NCBI RefSeq assembly: GCF_000966975.1
Contig: NZ_JZWV01000643.1
Coordinates: 1-12,186 of the forward strand
Reading direction: 5' to 3'
From: Streptomyces katrae
GTDB taxonomy: Bacteria > Actinomycetota > Actinomycetes > Streptomycetales > Streptomycetaceae
DNA: 12,186 nt
Positions 1 through 7,033 of the stretch are shown piece by piece; the stretch's first letter is position 1, and each line of letters begins with the position of its first letter. A program made the position numbers and the translations under genes. The notes beneath the pieces are model-generated. The model was not told where the DNA came from, did not search any database, and was given only the letters and a program-made list of their open reading frames with translations.

Positions 1-173
1 TGCTCACCCCGACCCGCCCCGTCCGCGTCTACGCCGGGATGAAGATCGGACAGATCATGTTCTTCGTCTCCGAGGGCGCCATCGACCTGTACTCCGGCAA
101 GTACCAGGCGTCCGCCGGGCCGCAGCCCTCCGCCTACTGGCGCGACCTCGGCCCCTCGGCGGTGACGTCGTGA
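1..173 (+). CDS. dCTP deaminase-like protein, 3' end only
   Basis: Only the last 56 codons or so are in the window, read from base 3 to the TGA at 171-173. The segment contains TRPVRV..GMKIGQIMFF followed by a Y-x-GKYQ-like stretch and a GP-x-PS motif. This pattern is typical of the C-terminal end of the dCTP deaminase/dUTPase fold, where the flexible tail closes over the bound nucleotide. In the family this enzyme converts dCTP to dUTP, or directly to dUMP in bifunctional members, in the cytoplasm. The catalytic residues lie upstream and cannot be judged. The stop overlaps the GTG start of the next gene, which encodes a paralogue with a similar TRPVRV..GM segment. The two were probably made by tandem duplication and are translationally coupled. 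The family call is fairly safe; the exact activity is unknown. Confidence 0.75.
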   Translation, partial: LTPTRPVRVYAGMKIGQIMFFVSEGAIDLYSGKYQASAGPQPSAYWRDLGPSAVTS

Positions 174-706
174 TCCTGACCGGACCGGCCATCGCCGCTG
201 CCCGCGACGCGGGCCACATCACGATCGACCCGTACGAACCCGACCGCCTCTCCCCCAACGCCTACGACTGGCGCCTCGGCAGCATCCTCCGCGTCTGCCA
301 GGGCGACTTGGACGCCGCCGCCCCCACCACCTTCCGCGAACTCACCCTCCCCGACGACGGCTACGTCCTCGAACCCGACAACCTCTACCTCGGCCACACC
401 CTGGAGCGGACCGGATCCGAGACCTACGCCCAGCTCCTCAACGGCGACCGGACCACTGGCTGCCTCGGCATCTGGGTCCACGTCTCCGCGCCCCTCGGCC
501 ACCAGGGCCACGCCATCCGCTGGACCCTGGAGATCAGGGCCACCCGCCCCGTGCGCGTCCGACCCGGCATGACCTTCGGAAAGCTCGTCTTCCTCCGCAC
601 CCACGGCACGCCAGCCAGCTACCAGCAGCACGGCCTCAAGTACCGCACCAGCGAAGGCATCGAAACCTCCCGCCTCTACGAGGAGAACCCCGGAGGCCAC
701 CCGTGA
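170..706 (+). CDS. Divergent dCTP deaminase-like protein
   Basis: This 178-aa protein follows the dCTP deaminase layout from end to end. The N-terminal MILTGPAI..A...G.I.I.P segment leads to LSPNAYDWRLG (27-37), LEP.NLYLG.TLER (67-80), the VHVSAP strand (103-108), TLEI (119-122) and RPVRV.PGM (126-134). The length is normal for the family. Aligned by eye to the E. coli enzyme, the general-base Glu138 is kept as Glu121 and Ala124 as Ala107. Ser111 becomes Arg94 and Arg115 becomes Cys98, so the usual G-R-S-S-x-x-R signature is lost. It may therefore be a nucleotide-binding or regulatory protein, or have an altered reaction. The GTG start at 170 overlaps the upstream stop (GTGA) and the TGA at 704-706 overlaps the next start, so it is the middle gene of an operon. 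The ribosome binding site is weak, in keeping with coupled translation. Confidence 0.75.
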   Translation: MILTGPAIAAARDAGHITIDPYEPDRLSPNAYDWRLGSILRVCQGDLDAAAPTTFRELTLPDDGYVLEPDNLYLGHTLERTGSETYAQLLNGDRTTGCLGIWVHVSAPLGHQGHAIRWTLEIRATRPVRVRPGMTFGKLVFLRTHGTPASYQQHGLKYRTSEGIETSRLYEENPGGHP

Positions 707-1800
707 ACCCCGTCGTCGCCACCGCGCTCGATCTCCCGTACCCCAGCCCCGGCGGAAGCGTCGAACTCTTCCTCGACCTCTACACCGGCGCCCAGCCCGC
801 CATCCCCGCCCGCGCCTTCATGCTCGCCCCCGACGGCCCTCACCCCCGCACACCCGCCGGCCTCGACCTCCTCCACGCCACCGGGAAGTGCATCGGCGGC
901 GACCGCTTCAACCGGTACGTCACCAACCTCCGTCATGCCCTCACGGCCGCCGTCGACCCGCGGCAGATCAGCGTGCTGCACCTCTACCACCTGGCCTTCG
1001 GCGCCACCCCGGCCCTCCTGCGCGCCTTCCCCCGCCACCCCCGCATCGCGTTCGTCCACGGCACCGACCTCCTGTACGCCGAGAACCACAGCACCCAGCT
1101 CCGCGTCCTGCGCGAGGCCGCGAAGGCGGCCGACGCGATCGTCGTCCCCACCCACGCGATGACCGACCGCTTGCTCAAGCTCGCCCCCAAGACGGACAGG
1201 CGCAAGATCGAGAAGATCCCGTGGGGCGTCCCCGACCAGCTCCTGACCGCTCCCCCGTCCCGACCTGCACGACGCCGCGCCAGCCACCTGCGCGTCCTCT
1301 TCGCGGGCCGCGTGAGCTCCGAGAAGGGCCTCGAACCCCTCCTCCAAGCCGAAGCGGCCACGCCCTCCATCGAACTGGGCGTCGCCGCACCCCGGTCCCA
1401 GTTCCAGGACCTCGTACCGGTCATCCGCCAGCACGGCGTCCACGTCCGCTACCTCGGCTGGTTCCGACGACAGCAGCTGTGGAAGGTCTTCGCCGACCAC
1501 GACGTCCTGGCCGTGCCCTCCACCACCCTGGAGGCCATGGGCCTCGTCGCCCTCGAAGCCCAGGCCTGCGGCCTCCCCGTCCTCTACCAACCCGTCCCCG
1601 GCCTCACCGAGGCCCTCGCCGGCACCGGCATGGCCACCGACTTCACCACCCCGGCCACCGCGGCCCACGACCTCAACCGCCTCCGCACCACACCGGGCCT
1701 GCTCGAACTGCTCCGCGCGGCCGGCCGCACCAACGCGGCCCGCTTCCCCCTCAGCGCCACCGCCTCGGCCATCACCGACCTCGGCCGACGGCTCACCTGA
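703..1800 (+). CDS. GT4-type glycosyltransferase (GT-B fold)
   Basis: The 365-aa product has the two Rossmann-like halves of a GT-B enzyme. The N-terminal half starts with a glycine-rich acceptor loop (PSPGGSVE, about residues 14-21) and has FVHGTDLLY at 117-125. The C-terminal donor half opens with LFAGRVSSEKG (199-209), the usual start of the nucleotide-sugar domain. It contains the EX7E motif, with Glu277 and Glu285 in LEAMGLVALEAQACGLPV, which in GT4 enzymes contacts the donor sugar and phosphate. It is probably a cytoplasmic retaining glycosyltransferase; donor and acceptor cannot be read from sequence. There is no signal peptide or clear membrane segment. The GTG start at 703 overlaps the previous stop (GTGA), and GGAGG lies at 692-696, six bases upstream, so the start is well supported. 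Co-transcription with deaminase-like genes hints at small-molecule or nucleoside chemistry, which is inference. Confidence 0.85.
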   Translation: MNPVVATALDLPYPSPGGSVELFLDLYTGAQPAIPARAFMLAPDGPHPRTPAGLDLLHATGKCIGGDRFNRYVTNLRHALTAAVDPRQISVLHLYHLAFGATPALLRAFPRHPRIAFVHGTDLLYAENHSTQLRVLREAAKAADAIVVPTHAMTDRLLKLAPKTDRRKIEKIPWGVPDQLLTAPPSRPARRRASHLRVLFAGRVSSEKGLEPLLQAEAATPSIELGVAAPRSQFQDLVPVIRQHGVHVRYLGWFRRQQLWKVFADHDVLAVPSTTLEAMGLVALEAQACGLPVLYQPVPGLTEALAGTGMATDFTTPATAAHDLNRLRTTPGLLELLRAAGRTNAARFPLSATASAITDLGRRLT

Positions 1801-1841
1801 CACCACCCGTGGCGCAGTCGGGCCGGCCCCGGACACGTCAC

Positions 1842-1847
1842 TAGGCT
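1842..1847 (+). promoter_or_regulatory. Possible -10 element (TAGGCT) for the serine hydrolase gene
   Basis: TAGGCT fits the TANNNT pattern of actinobacterial -10 elements and lies about 41 bases before the ATG at 1889, in the 88-bp gap after the glycosyltransferase stop. No good -35 hexamer is visible 17-18 bases upstream (CGGGCC there). The hydrolase may instead simply be read through from the operon before it. Confidence 0.3.
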
Positions 1848-1888
1848 GGCCAGCGGACCACCCGCGGCCGTACGACGATCGGGAGACC

Positions 1889-2947
1889 ATGACCACGCCC
1901 TCCACCGCCCGAATCGAAGACCTCCTCCAGACCGGCGTACGCGAGGAGGTCTACCCCGGCGCGGTGTGGGCGGTCGGGGACGCCGACGGCATCCGCGCGA
2001 GCGGAGCCGTCGGTCTCCTCGACCCCGACCGGCCCGACGAACCCATGCGGCTGGACACCGTCTTCGACATGGCCAGCCTCACCAAGATCCTCGCCGTCTG
2101 GTCCACGATCGGCACGCTCGTCGAGCAGGGCAAACTTGACCTCCACGCCCCTCTCGGCAGCTTCTGGAACGAGGTCGCCGGCCACCCCCTGGCCCGGGCC
2201 ACGGCCCACCACCTCCTGACCCACACCGCGGGCCTGCCCCTGCGCGCCAACCTGAAGAACCTCTACGGCACCGACCCCCAGGACATCCGCGACGGCGTCC
2301 TCCTCGAAGCCCTCCACCGCCCGCCGGGCGAGGCCGTCGAGTACACCGACCGAGCCGCCCTGATCCTCGGCTACCTAGCCGAACACCTCTCGGGCCAGCC
2401 CCTGGACCGGCTCGCCACCGACCGCGTCTGGCACCCCCTGGGCATGACCCGCACCCGCTTCGGCCCCCTCCCTGGCACCGAGGCAGCCCGCTGCGCCCCC
2501 ACCGAGTACGACGAGGTGATCGGCACCCACCTCAAGGGCACCGCCCACGACTTCTCCGCCCGCCTCCTCGGCGGCGTCTGCGGCATCGCCGGCACCTTCT
2601 CCGTCCTCGACGACCTCGCCCTCTTCCTCCGCCACATGCTCGCCCACAACCGGGCTGCCTTCGGCCCCACCTGGATCAAGGACTCCCTCCGCATCCACAC
2701 CGGCACCCTCACCCCCGCCCGCGGCCTCTTCTGGCACCCCGCTCCCGGCACCGACCCCGCTGAGGACATCTGGGTCCACTACGGCTTCACCGGCACTGGC
2801 ATGTGGATCAGCACCACCCAGAGCCGCTGGGCCGTCCTCCTCACCAACAAGCTCCGCTTCAACCGCGACCGCGAACCCTTGACGGAGATCCGCAACGCCT
2901 TTCGCACGGCCGGGTTCACCTCGCCGCATCGAACCCGGAGAGCATGA
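1889..2947 (+). CDS. Serine hydrolase, beta-lactamase/class C-like fold
   Basis: The 352-aa protein begins, after a short helix, with a VYPGAVWAVG strand typical of the beta-lactamase/D-aminopeptidase/esterase superfamily. The S-x-x-K nucleophile motif is Ser63-Leu-Thr-Lys66. The second motif is Tyr152-Thr-Asp154 in place of the usual Y-x-N. The third is His297-Tyr-Gly299 followed by FTGTG, in place of K-T-G. HLLTHTAGLP, near residues 110-119, is another family hallmark. There is no signal peptide or lipobox, so it is probably cytoplasmic and acts on an amide or ester of a small molecule rather than on cell-wall peptides; substrate unknown. The ATG at 1889 is preceded by GGGAG at 1881-1885. 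It follows the glycosyltransferase by 88 bp, so co-transcription is possible. It is the last gene of the GC-rich block. Confidence 0.85.
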   Translation: MTTPSTARIEDLLQTGVREEVYPGAVWAVGDADGIRASGAVGLLDPDRPDEPMRLDTVFDMASLTKILAVWSTIGTLVEQGKLDLHAPLGSFWNEVAGHPLARATAHHLLTHTAGLPLRANLKNLYGTDPQDIRDGVLLEALHRPPGEAVEYTDRAALILGYLAEHLSGQPLDRLATDRVWHPLGMTRTRFGPLPGTEAARCAPTEYDEVIGTHLKGTAHDFSARLLGGVCGIAGTFSVLDDLALFLRHMLAHNRAAFGPTWIKDSLRIHTGTLTPARGLFWHPAPGTDPAEDIWVHYGFTGTGMWISTTQSRWAVLLTNKLRFNRDREPLTEIRNAFRTAGFTSPHRTRRA

Positions 2948-2972
2948 TCGTTCAACGTTCTTCACAGCGAGG

Positions 2973-2988
2973 TGCCGCCATGGCGGCA
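2973..2988. repeat. Perfect 16-bp palindrome TGCCGCCATGGCGGCA
   Basis: The sequence equals its own reverse complement over 16 bases, 25 bases after the hydrolase stop and just before a second hairpin. It could be an operator or part of a composite terminator. No binding protein is recognised. Confidence 0.5.
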
Positions 2989-2997
2989 TGCACGTAG

Positions 2998-3020
2998 CGG
3001 GAGACGCTTGCGGTCTCCCG
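2998..3020 (+). terminator. Hairpin terminator candidate after the serine hydrolase
   Basis: CGGGAGAC at 2998-3005 and GTCTCCCG at 3013-3020 form a perfect 8-bp stem with a 7-nt loop, 50 bases after the hydrolase stop. There is no T-tract, which is common in actinobacterial terminators. It also sits at the change from very GC-rich genes to the lower-GC defence genes, so it plausibly separates two transcription units. Confidence 0.55.
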
Positions 3021-3140
3021 GTCGGGCTGCCGACGGATGTCACGCCGGGAAACGATCGCCTAGCGCGGCCAGGACTCGACCCTTGCGGCAAGAAGTGCTG
3101 GAGATGACGGTCAGATCACGCCACACAACACCTACCATCA

Positions 3141-3146
3141 TATGAT
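3141..3146 (+). promoter_or_regulatory. Possible -10 element TATGAT upstream of the OLD nuclease
   Basis: TATGAT is close to the TATAAT consensus. It overlaps an in-frame ATG at 3142 that has no ribosome binding site. Transcription starting 6-8 bases further on would give a leader of about 35 nt to the GTG at 3187. A -35 match is poor (ACGCCA at 3118-3123). A competing -10, TACCAT, lies at 3133-3138. Confidence 0.3.
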
Positions 3147-3186
3147 CACTGTTGCTCTGGGTGACGGATCAGGGGTGGGGCGAGCG

Positions 3187-5067
3187 GTGTACGCGTCCAA
3201 GGCGTTGGTAGAGCGATTCCGATCATGCGAGCGGGTGGAGATCCCGCTGCGGCCGGAAGTTACGGTCCTAGTCGGGGAGAACAACGCAGGTAAGTCGAGC
3301 GTGATCGACGCGCTCCGACTGCTCACGGATCCCCTGGATGGGCGCCGAATACGGTACTTCGAGGAAGCTGACGTCCTGCAGGCTGCGGCCACGCTGGGCG
3401 GCCCTCTCCTGCAACTGGACGTAGCGGGCATCGGTCCGCAGCACAGTGGGGCGTACTTGGAGGCACTGCTGCCCGAAGGAGCTCCCGATAACCGTACCGC
3501 GCGGTGGCAGGTGTCCTGGACACCACCGCAGCCGGGCGGACGCCGAGGAAGTACCGTCTGGACGCAGGGCGTGGGCCTCCCCGTCACAGGCGATCCTCCC
3601 GCTCGTGGGGGCGTGCGGCATGTCTACCTGCCCGCATTGCGCGACGCGGAGCGAGAGCTGGCCTCGGCTGGCGGGGACCGGGTGCGGATGATCCTTCGCG
3701 GGCTGTTGGGAGACGATGAGCAGGTTGATGCCTTCGTGGAACGGATCGGCAGCGATCTGAAGAGGGTGGCCGCGGATCCGGACGTGGCTAGAGTCAGCGA
3801 GAAGATTAATGACCCTCTGCGGAACATGACCGTCGGCGCACACCCGCAGACTAGTCAACTCGCCCTGGCTGAGCCTACCTTTGCGTCGATCGCCCGGTCG
3901 CTGCGGGTGCTGTTGGGTGATGCCGTTGGCCAGCCTCTTCCGCTGTCGGCCTCGGGGCTGGGCTACTCCAACGCCCTGTTCATCGCCACAGTGATGGCAG
4001 AGTTGGACGCAGCAGCGGACGCCGACCTGACCCTGCTGCTGGTCGAGGAGCCTGAAGCGCACCTGCATCCGCAACTGCAGACGCTGCTGCTGCGCTACCT
4101 GCAGCAGCGGGCGCGGGCCTCGCGCTGTCGGCCTGCCGGTGACCCGTCCCAGCCGGCCGGGCATCTGCAGGTGGTGGTCACGACCCATTCCCCGATCCTG
4201 TCGGCTGCCGCCAGTGTGGAGAATCTGGTGATTATGGCCCGGTGCCCGGCCGGGTTGTCCAGCGGCTGGCAGGCACATCCTTTGCCGATTCCCCGGCTGC
4301 ATCTGAGCCCAGATCGGATAAGGCATCTGGACCGCTACCTGGATGCCACGAAGAGCGCCCTGCTATTCGCCTCACGAGCGATTCTGGTGGAGGGCATTTC
4401 CGAGCTTCTTCTGCTGCCCGCCCTGGCCGAGCGGGTCCTTGCCGCCCCGGCGGGTGCAGACGCACGAGCAGTCCGGGAAGCCTCCGAAGCACTGGAACGC
4501 TTCTTCGGCACCACCCGGGTGATCGTCGACGGCGTCGGATTCGAGGTCTATCTGCGGGTGCTTCTGGCACCCGTGGACGGGATGAGCCTGGGACGGCGGG
4601 TGGCACTGATCACCGACACCGATGTGGCACCCGACCAGCCGGAACCGCGCCGGCTGCAGTCACTGCGGGCGCTTCCCCTCCGCTGGGGTTCGCCTGGTGA
4701 GCTACACCTGGCCGCGGCGCCCCGCACGCTGGAACCGGCGCTGTGGTCGGCCGACAACATCGCCGCCTTGAAGGCCGCGTTCCTGCGGTGTGCGCCGCGC
4801 TCGAAGGAACGCTGGGAGCAAGTCGCCCAGGCAAAGGACCCCGCCCTGGCATTCGGGGAGTTGTTCGTCGCGAAGACCAGTCGGACTGCCACGGGCGCGG
4901 ACGAGCAGGTCGTGAAGGGCACCGAGATCTCCAAGGGCCTCTTCGCCCAGGAGCTCGCCGATGTGCTGGGCGATCCGGCAGTTGAGTTCACCGTGCCCGA
5001 CTACCTGGCGGACGCCATCCGCTTCATCGTCGCCATCGACAGCGCTGCCGGGGTGATCACGCCATGA
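3187..5067 (+). CDS. OLD-family ATPase/TOPRIM nuclease, GajA-like (class 2 OLD)
   Basis: With a GTG start at 3187 the product is 626 aa. The N-terminal ABC-type ATPase has Walker A GENNAGKSS (30-38, Lys36), a signature-like SASGLG (254-259), Walker B LLLVEEPEAHLHP with Glu287/Glu288, and the H-loop TTHSP (His334). A C-terminal TOPRIM domain follows, with LVEGISE (Glu402, Glu406) and metal-binding DTD (Asp477/Asp479). In the family, the ATPase gates a metal-dependent DNA nuclease; in Gabija, GajA nicks DNA and works with GajB. The next gene encodes a UvrD-type helicase and overlaps by 4 nt (ATGA), the class 2 arrangement. I chose GTG 3187 because GGGGTGGGG lies just upstream and VYASKALVERFRSC matches the usual family N-terminus. 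ATG 3142 would add 15 residues with poor codon bias and no ribosome binding site. The gene is slightly longer than typical GajA and intact. Confidence 0.85.
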   Translation: MYASKALVERFRSCERVEIPLRPEVTVLVGENNAGKSSVIDALRLLTDPLDGRRIRYFEEADVLQAAATLGGPLLQLDVAGIGPQHSGAYLEALLPEGAPDNRTARWQVSWTPPQPGGRRGSTVWTQGVGLPVTGDPPARGGVRHVYLPALRDAERELASAGGDRVRMILRGLLGDDEQVDAFVERIGSDLKRVAADPDVARVSEKINDPLRNMTVGAHPQTSQLALAEPTFASIARSLRVLLGDAVGQPLPLSASGLGYSNALFIATVMAELDAAADADLTLLLVEEPEAHLHPQLQTLLLRYLQQRARASRCRPAGDPSQPAGHLQVVVTTHSPILSAAASVENLVIMARCPAGLSSGWQAHPLPIPRLHLSPDRIRHLDRYLDATKSALLFASRAILVEGISELLLLPALAERVLAAPAGADARAVREASEALERFFGTTRVIVDGVGFEVYLRVLLAPVDGMSLGRRVALITDTDVAPDQPEPRRLQSLRALPLRWGSPGELHLAAAPRTLEPALWSADNIAALKAAFLRCAPRSKERWEQVAQAKDPALAFGELFVAKTSRTATGADEQVVKGTEISKGLFAQELADVLGDPAVEFTVPDYLADAIRFIVAIDSAAGVITP

Positions 5068-6771
5068 GCGAGCCGGAGCAGACGAATACGGTGCGAGCCG
5101 ACGCCGAGGCACAGCAGAACACCGCAACAACGGTGATCGCTCCGGCCTACGTACCCGCCTGCCCAGGCGCGGGCAAGACGCATGTGATCACCAACCGCCA
5201 TCTGCAGTCGCCCAGACGGCTGCTACGCCAAGGCCGGGCGCCGCTGCCGCCAGGCGGGCCGCGCCGACCTCGTCCAGGCACCACACTTCATCGGCACGCT
5301 CGATTCGTTCTTGTGGGAGTTCCTGGTCAAGCCTCGGCGTCCAGCCGAGCCCGTGCCCCGGCTACTGGACTCATGGGCAAGTATCAAGGCCCCGGTGCAG
5401 GGTACAGACCGCGAAATCTCACTGCACCGTTTCCCCATGGCCCTGCACCCTTCACACGATCCAGCGCGCGAGGAGGTGGTCTGGAACAAGCTCGACTACG
5501 ACACCAGGCAGCTCATCGAAGCCAGCACCTACGACCGCATGGCTTGGCAGGAGAAGATCTTCGCCACCCGCAAGTCTTTGTGCCAGCAGGGATACTTCAC
5601 CGGGCATGAGGCACGGTTGTTGGCCCTGTGGAACCTGCACAACGCCGAGGCCTCAGCCAAGCTACTGCCCCCGCTACGCTCCCGGTTCGCGGAAGTCGTC
5701 GTCGATGAGGCCCAGGACTGCTCAGCCGCCGACCTGGCAATTCTCCAGCTACTGCACGACGCCGGCCTACCGCTGATCCTCGTCGGCGACCCGGACCAGG
5801 CCATCTACGCCTGGCGCGGCGCCGAACCGCACGCGCTGGGGAACTTCGCAGCCCGTCTGTCCCACACTCCTCACCGCCTGACGGGCAACTGGCGAAGCTC
5901 TCCCGTCATCTGCCACTTGGCGGCCACCCTGCGCACGGGACAACGCCCACCGGACACGTCCGTCATGCGCGACGAAGACATCCCTGTCCTGCTTCTGCCC
6001 ACCCGGTTCGCCACCTCCGGCAGCCGTCACCTGCACTCTCCGACCGGTGACAACATCGTCGATGTCTTCCGTGCACGCGCCGAGGAGTACGCCATCGAGG
6101 CCAAGGACTGCCTCGTGACCGCCTACAAATACGCCACCCTGCCGGGAATTGCCCGGGAGAAGCCCAACACCAACGCCATCACCAGCCTGGCCTGGGCCCG
6201 AACCACTGTCCACACCACGGGCGCCTCCAGCGACGACCTCGCCCGGGCCTGCGCCATCGCCGTACGCACCCTGTTCGGCTACTGGTATCCAGGCGAAACG
6301 GGAGGCCTCGACCGCATCATGGCTGCCCACCGCCTATCAGCAGGTCAGATCCACCGCACGGCCTTCGCGTTCCTGTACAGCCTGCCAGCCCCCCACAAGG
6401 AGTGGGGTCCACAGGTGTGGCAGGCCATGAAGGCCTGGCCCCCTCTGCCCGGAGCCGCTCCGCAGGGCGGCAAGGGCCGCCCCGCAGGAAAGCCCACCCT
6501 GGCCCGCTCCCAGTTGGCCACCGGCGTACGCACCAACATCGTCCACCAGCTCAAAGGCGACGAAGCCGACGGGGTCCTGCTACTGCTGCCCGACCTTGGA
6601 AGTGTCCAACGATGGGCCACCTCGGATCCGGCCACCGACGAGGTGCTGCGTGTCTGGTACGTCGCCGTCACCCGCGCCCGCCGCTTGGCCGCCATCGCCC
6701 TGCCCGAGGAGGAGATCGACGCGCTGGCCCAACTCCTGAAGGGACGCCAAGTACCCGTGCGAGTCACATGA
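5064..6771 (+). pseudogene. UvrD/Rep-type SF1 helicase, GajB-like, frameshifted
   Basis: The ATG at 5064 overlaps the nuclease stop. Its frame encodes Walker A ACPGAGKT (5157-5180, Lys at residue 38). From about 5212 the coding frame is the +1 frame, which continues to the TGA at 6769-6771: FIGTLDSFLWEFL (5287-5325), Walker B VVVDEAQD (to 5718), motif III GDPDQAIYAWRG (5785-5820), motif IV GNWRSS near 5884, motif V HQLKGDEADGV near 6544, and motif VI YVAVTRAR (6658-6681). The +1 frame is closed by a TGA at 5185, so no single frame holds both halves; its first start there is TTG 5311, which lacks Walker A. Motif Ia (SFTN-like) is largely missing, so a small deletion of 3n+2 bases near 5213 is likely. 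If restored, it would be a DNA helicase or DNA-end sensor activating the GajA-like nuclease. Sequencing error or recoding remains possible. Confidence 0.75.
5188..5230 (+). other. Frameshift/deletion zone in the helicase gene
   Basis: The shift must fall after the +1-frame stop TGA at 5185-5187 and before the strongly G/C-third-position codons TGC-TAC-GCC-AAG-GCC beginning at 5221. The original frame keeps good codon bias up to about 5213 (...CTG-CAG-TCG-CCC) and loses it at once after. The residues GCYAKAGRRCRQAGRADL read in the +1 frame look like the end of helicase motif Ia and its following helix. Confidence 0.65.
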
Positions 6772-7033
6772 TTCCGTTCCCACGTCTCGGGATCAAGGAG
6801 TTGTCGGGCTGCCGAAGCCAAGTGACGGTGAGCCAGTCCCGGTAGGTGCCCGCGAGGTCATCGCCGCGGCGTGTACCGCGTTCGAAACGGGAAATCACGG
6901 CCGGCCAGACGCTGAAACACTCGGCGACGATGGTCAGGGTGATGTTCTTGGCCTGGTGTGCTGGCGGGAGGTCGGAGACGTCCGCGACGCTGACCGGTGG
7001 GGTGAGCCACCCAAAGGGAGTCACCACCCTCAT
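6764..7033 (-). pseudogene. Minus-strand coding remnant with HTH-like motif, possible transposase tail
   Basis: Reading the minus strand from ATG at 7033 to the stop at 6764-6766 gives 89 aa with clearly G/C-biased third positions, unlike the + strand frames here. The open frame could extend to 7180, but codon bias is poorer there. The core is ITLTIVAECFSVWPAVISR followed by FERGTRRGDDLAGTYRDWL. The WP-x-x-ISR-x-ERG pattern with a later Y-x-x-WL resembles helix-turn-helix tails I associate with actinobacterial transposases or orphan DNA-binding proteins. I cannot name the family. A strong AAGGAGGT-type site on the minus strand (7063-7070) is 29 nt from this ATG, too far for it. The stop overlaps the end of the convergent helicase gene by 8 bases. 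Treat as a fragment of uncertain origin. Confidence 0.35.

Noticed and set aside
888..1844. 318-aa + strand frame inside the glycosyltransferase
   Set aside because: Arg/Pro-rich translation typical of an out-of-frame reading of high-GC DNA.
676..1905. 409-aa minus-strand open frame over the glycosyltransferase gene
   Set aside because: It mirrors the codon bias of the + strand gene. The translation is Gly/Glu/Ala/Val-rich with no domain, while the + strand has clear GT-B motifs.
3268..4326. 352-aa minus-strand frame over the OLD nuclease
   Set aside because: No recognisable motif, and the opposite strand has all ATPase motifs in order.
5214..5609. Continuation of the frame from ATG 5064 beyond the frameshift
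   Set aside because: Codon bias collapses near 5215 and the sequence (Arg/Pro/Gly-rich) lacks helicase motifs, which continue in the +1 frame.
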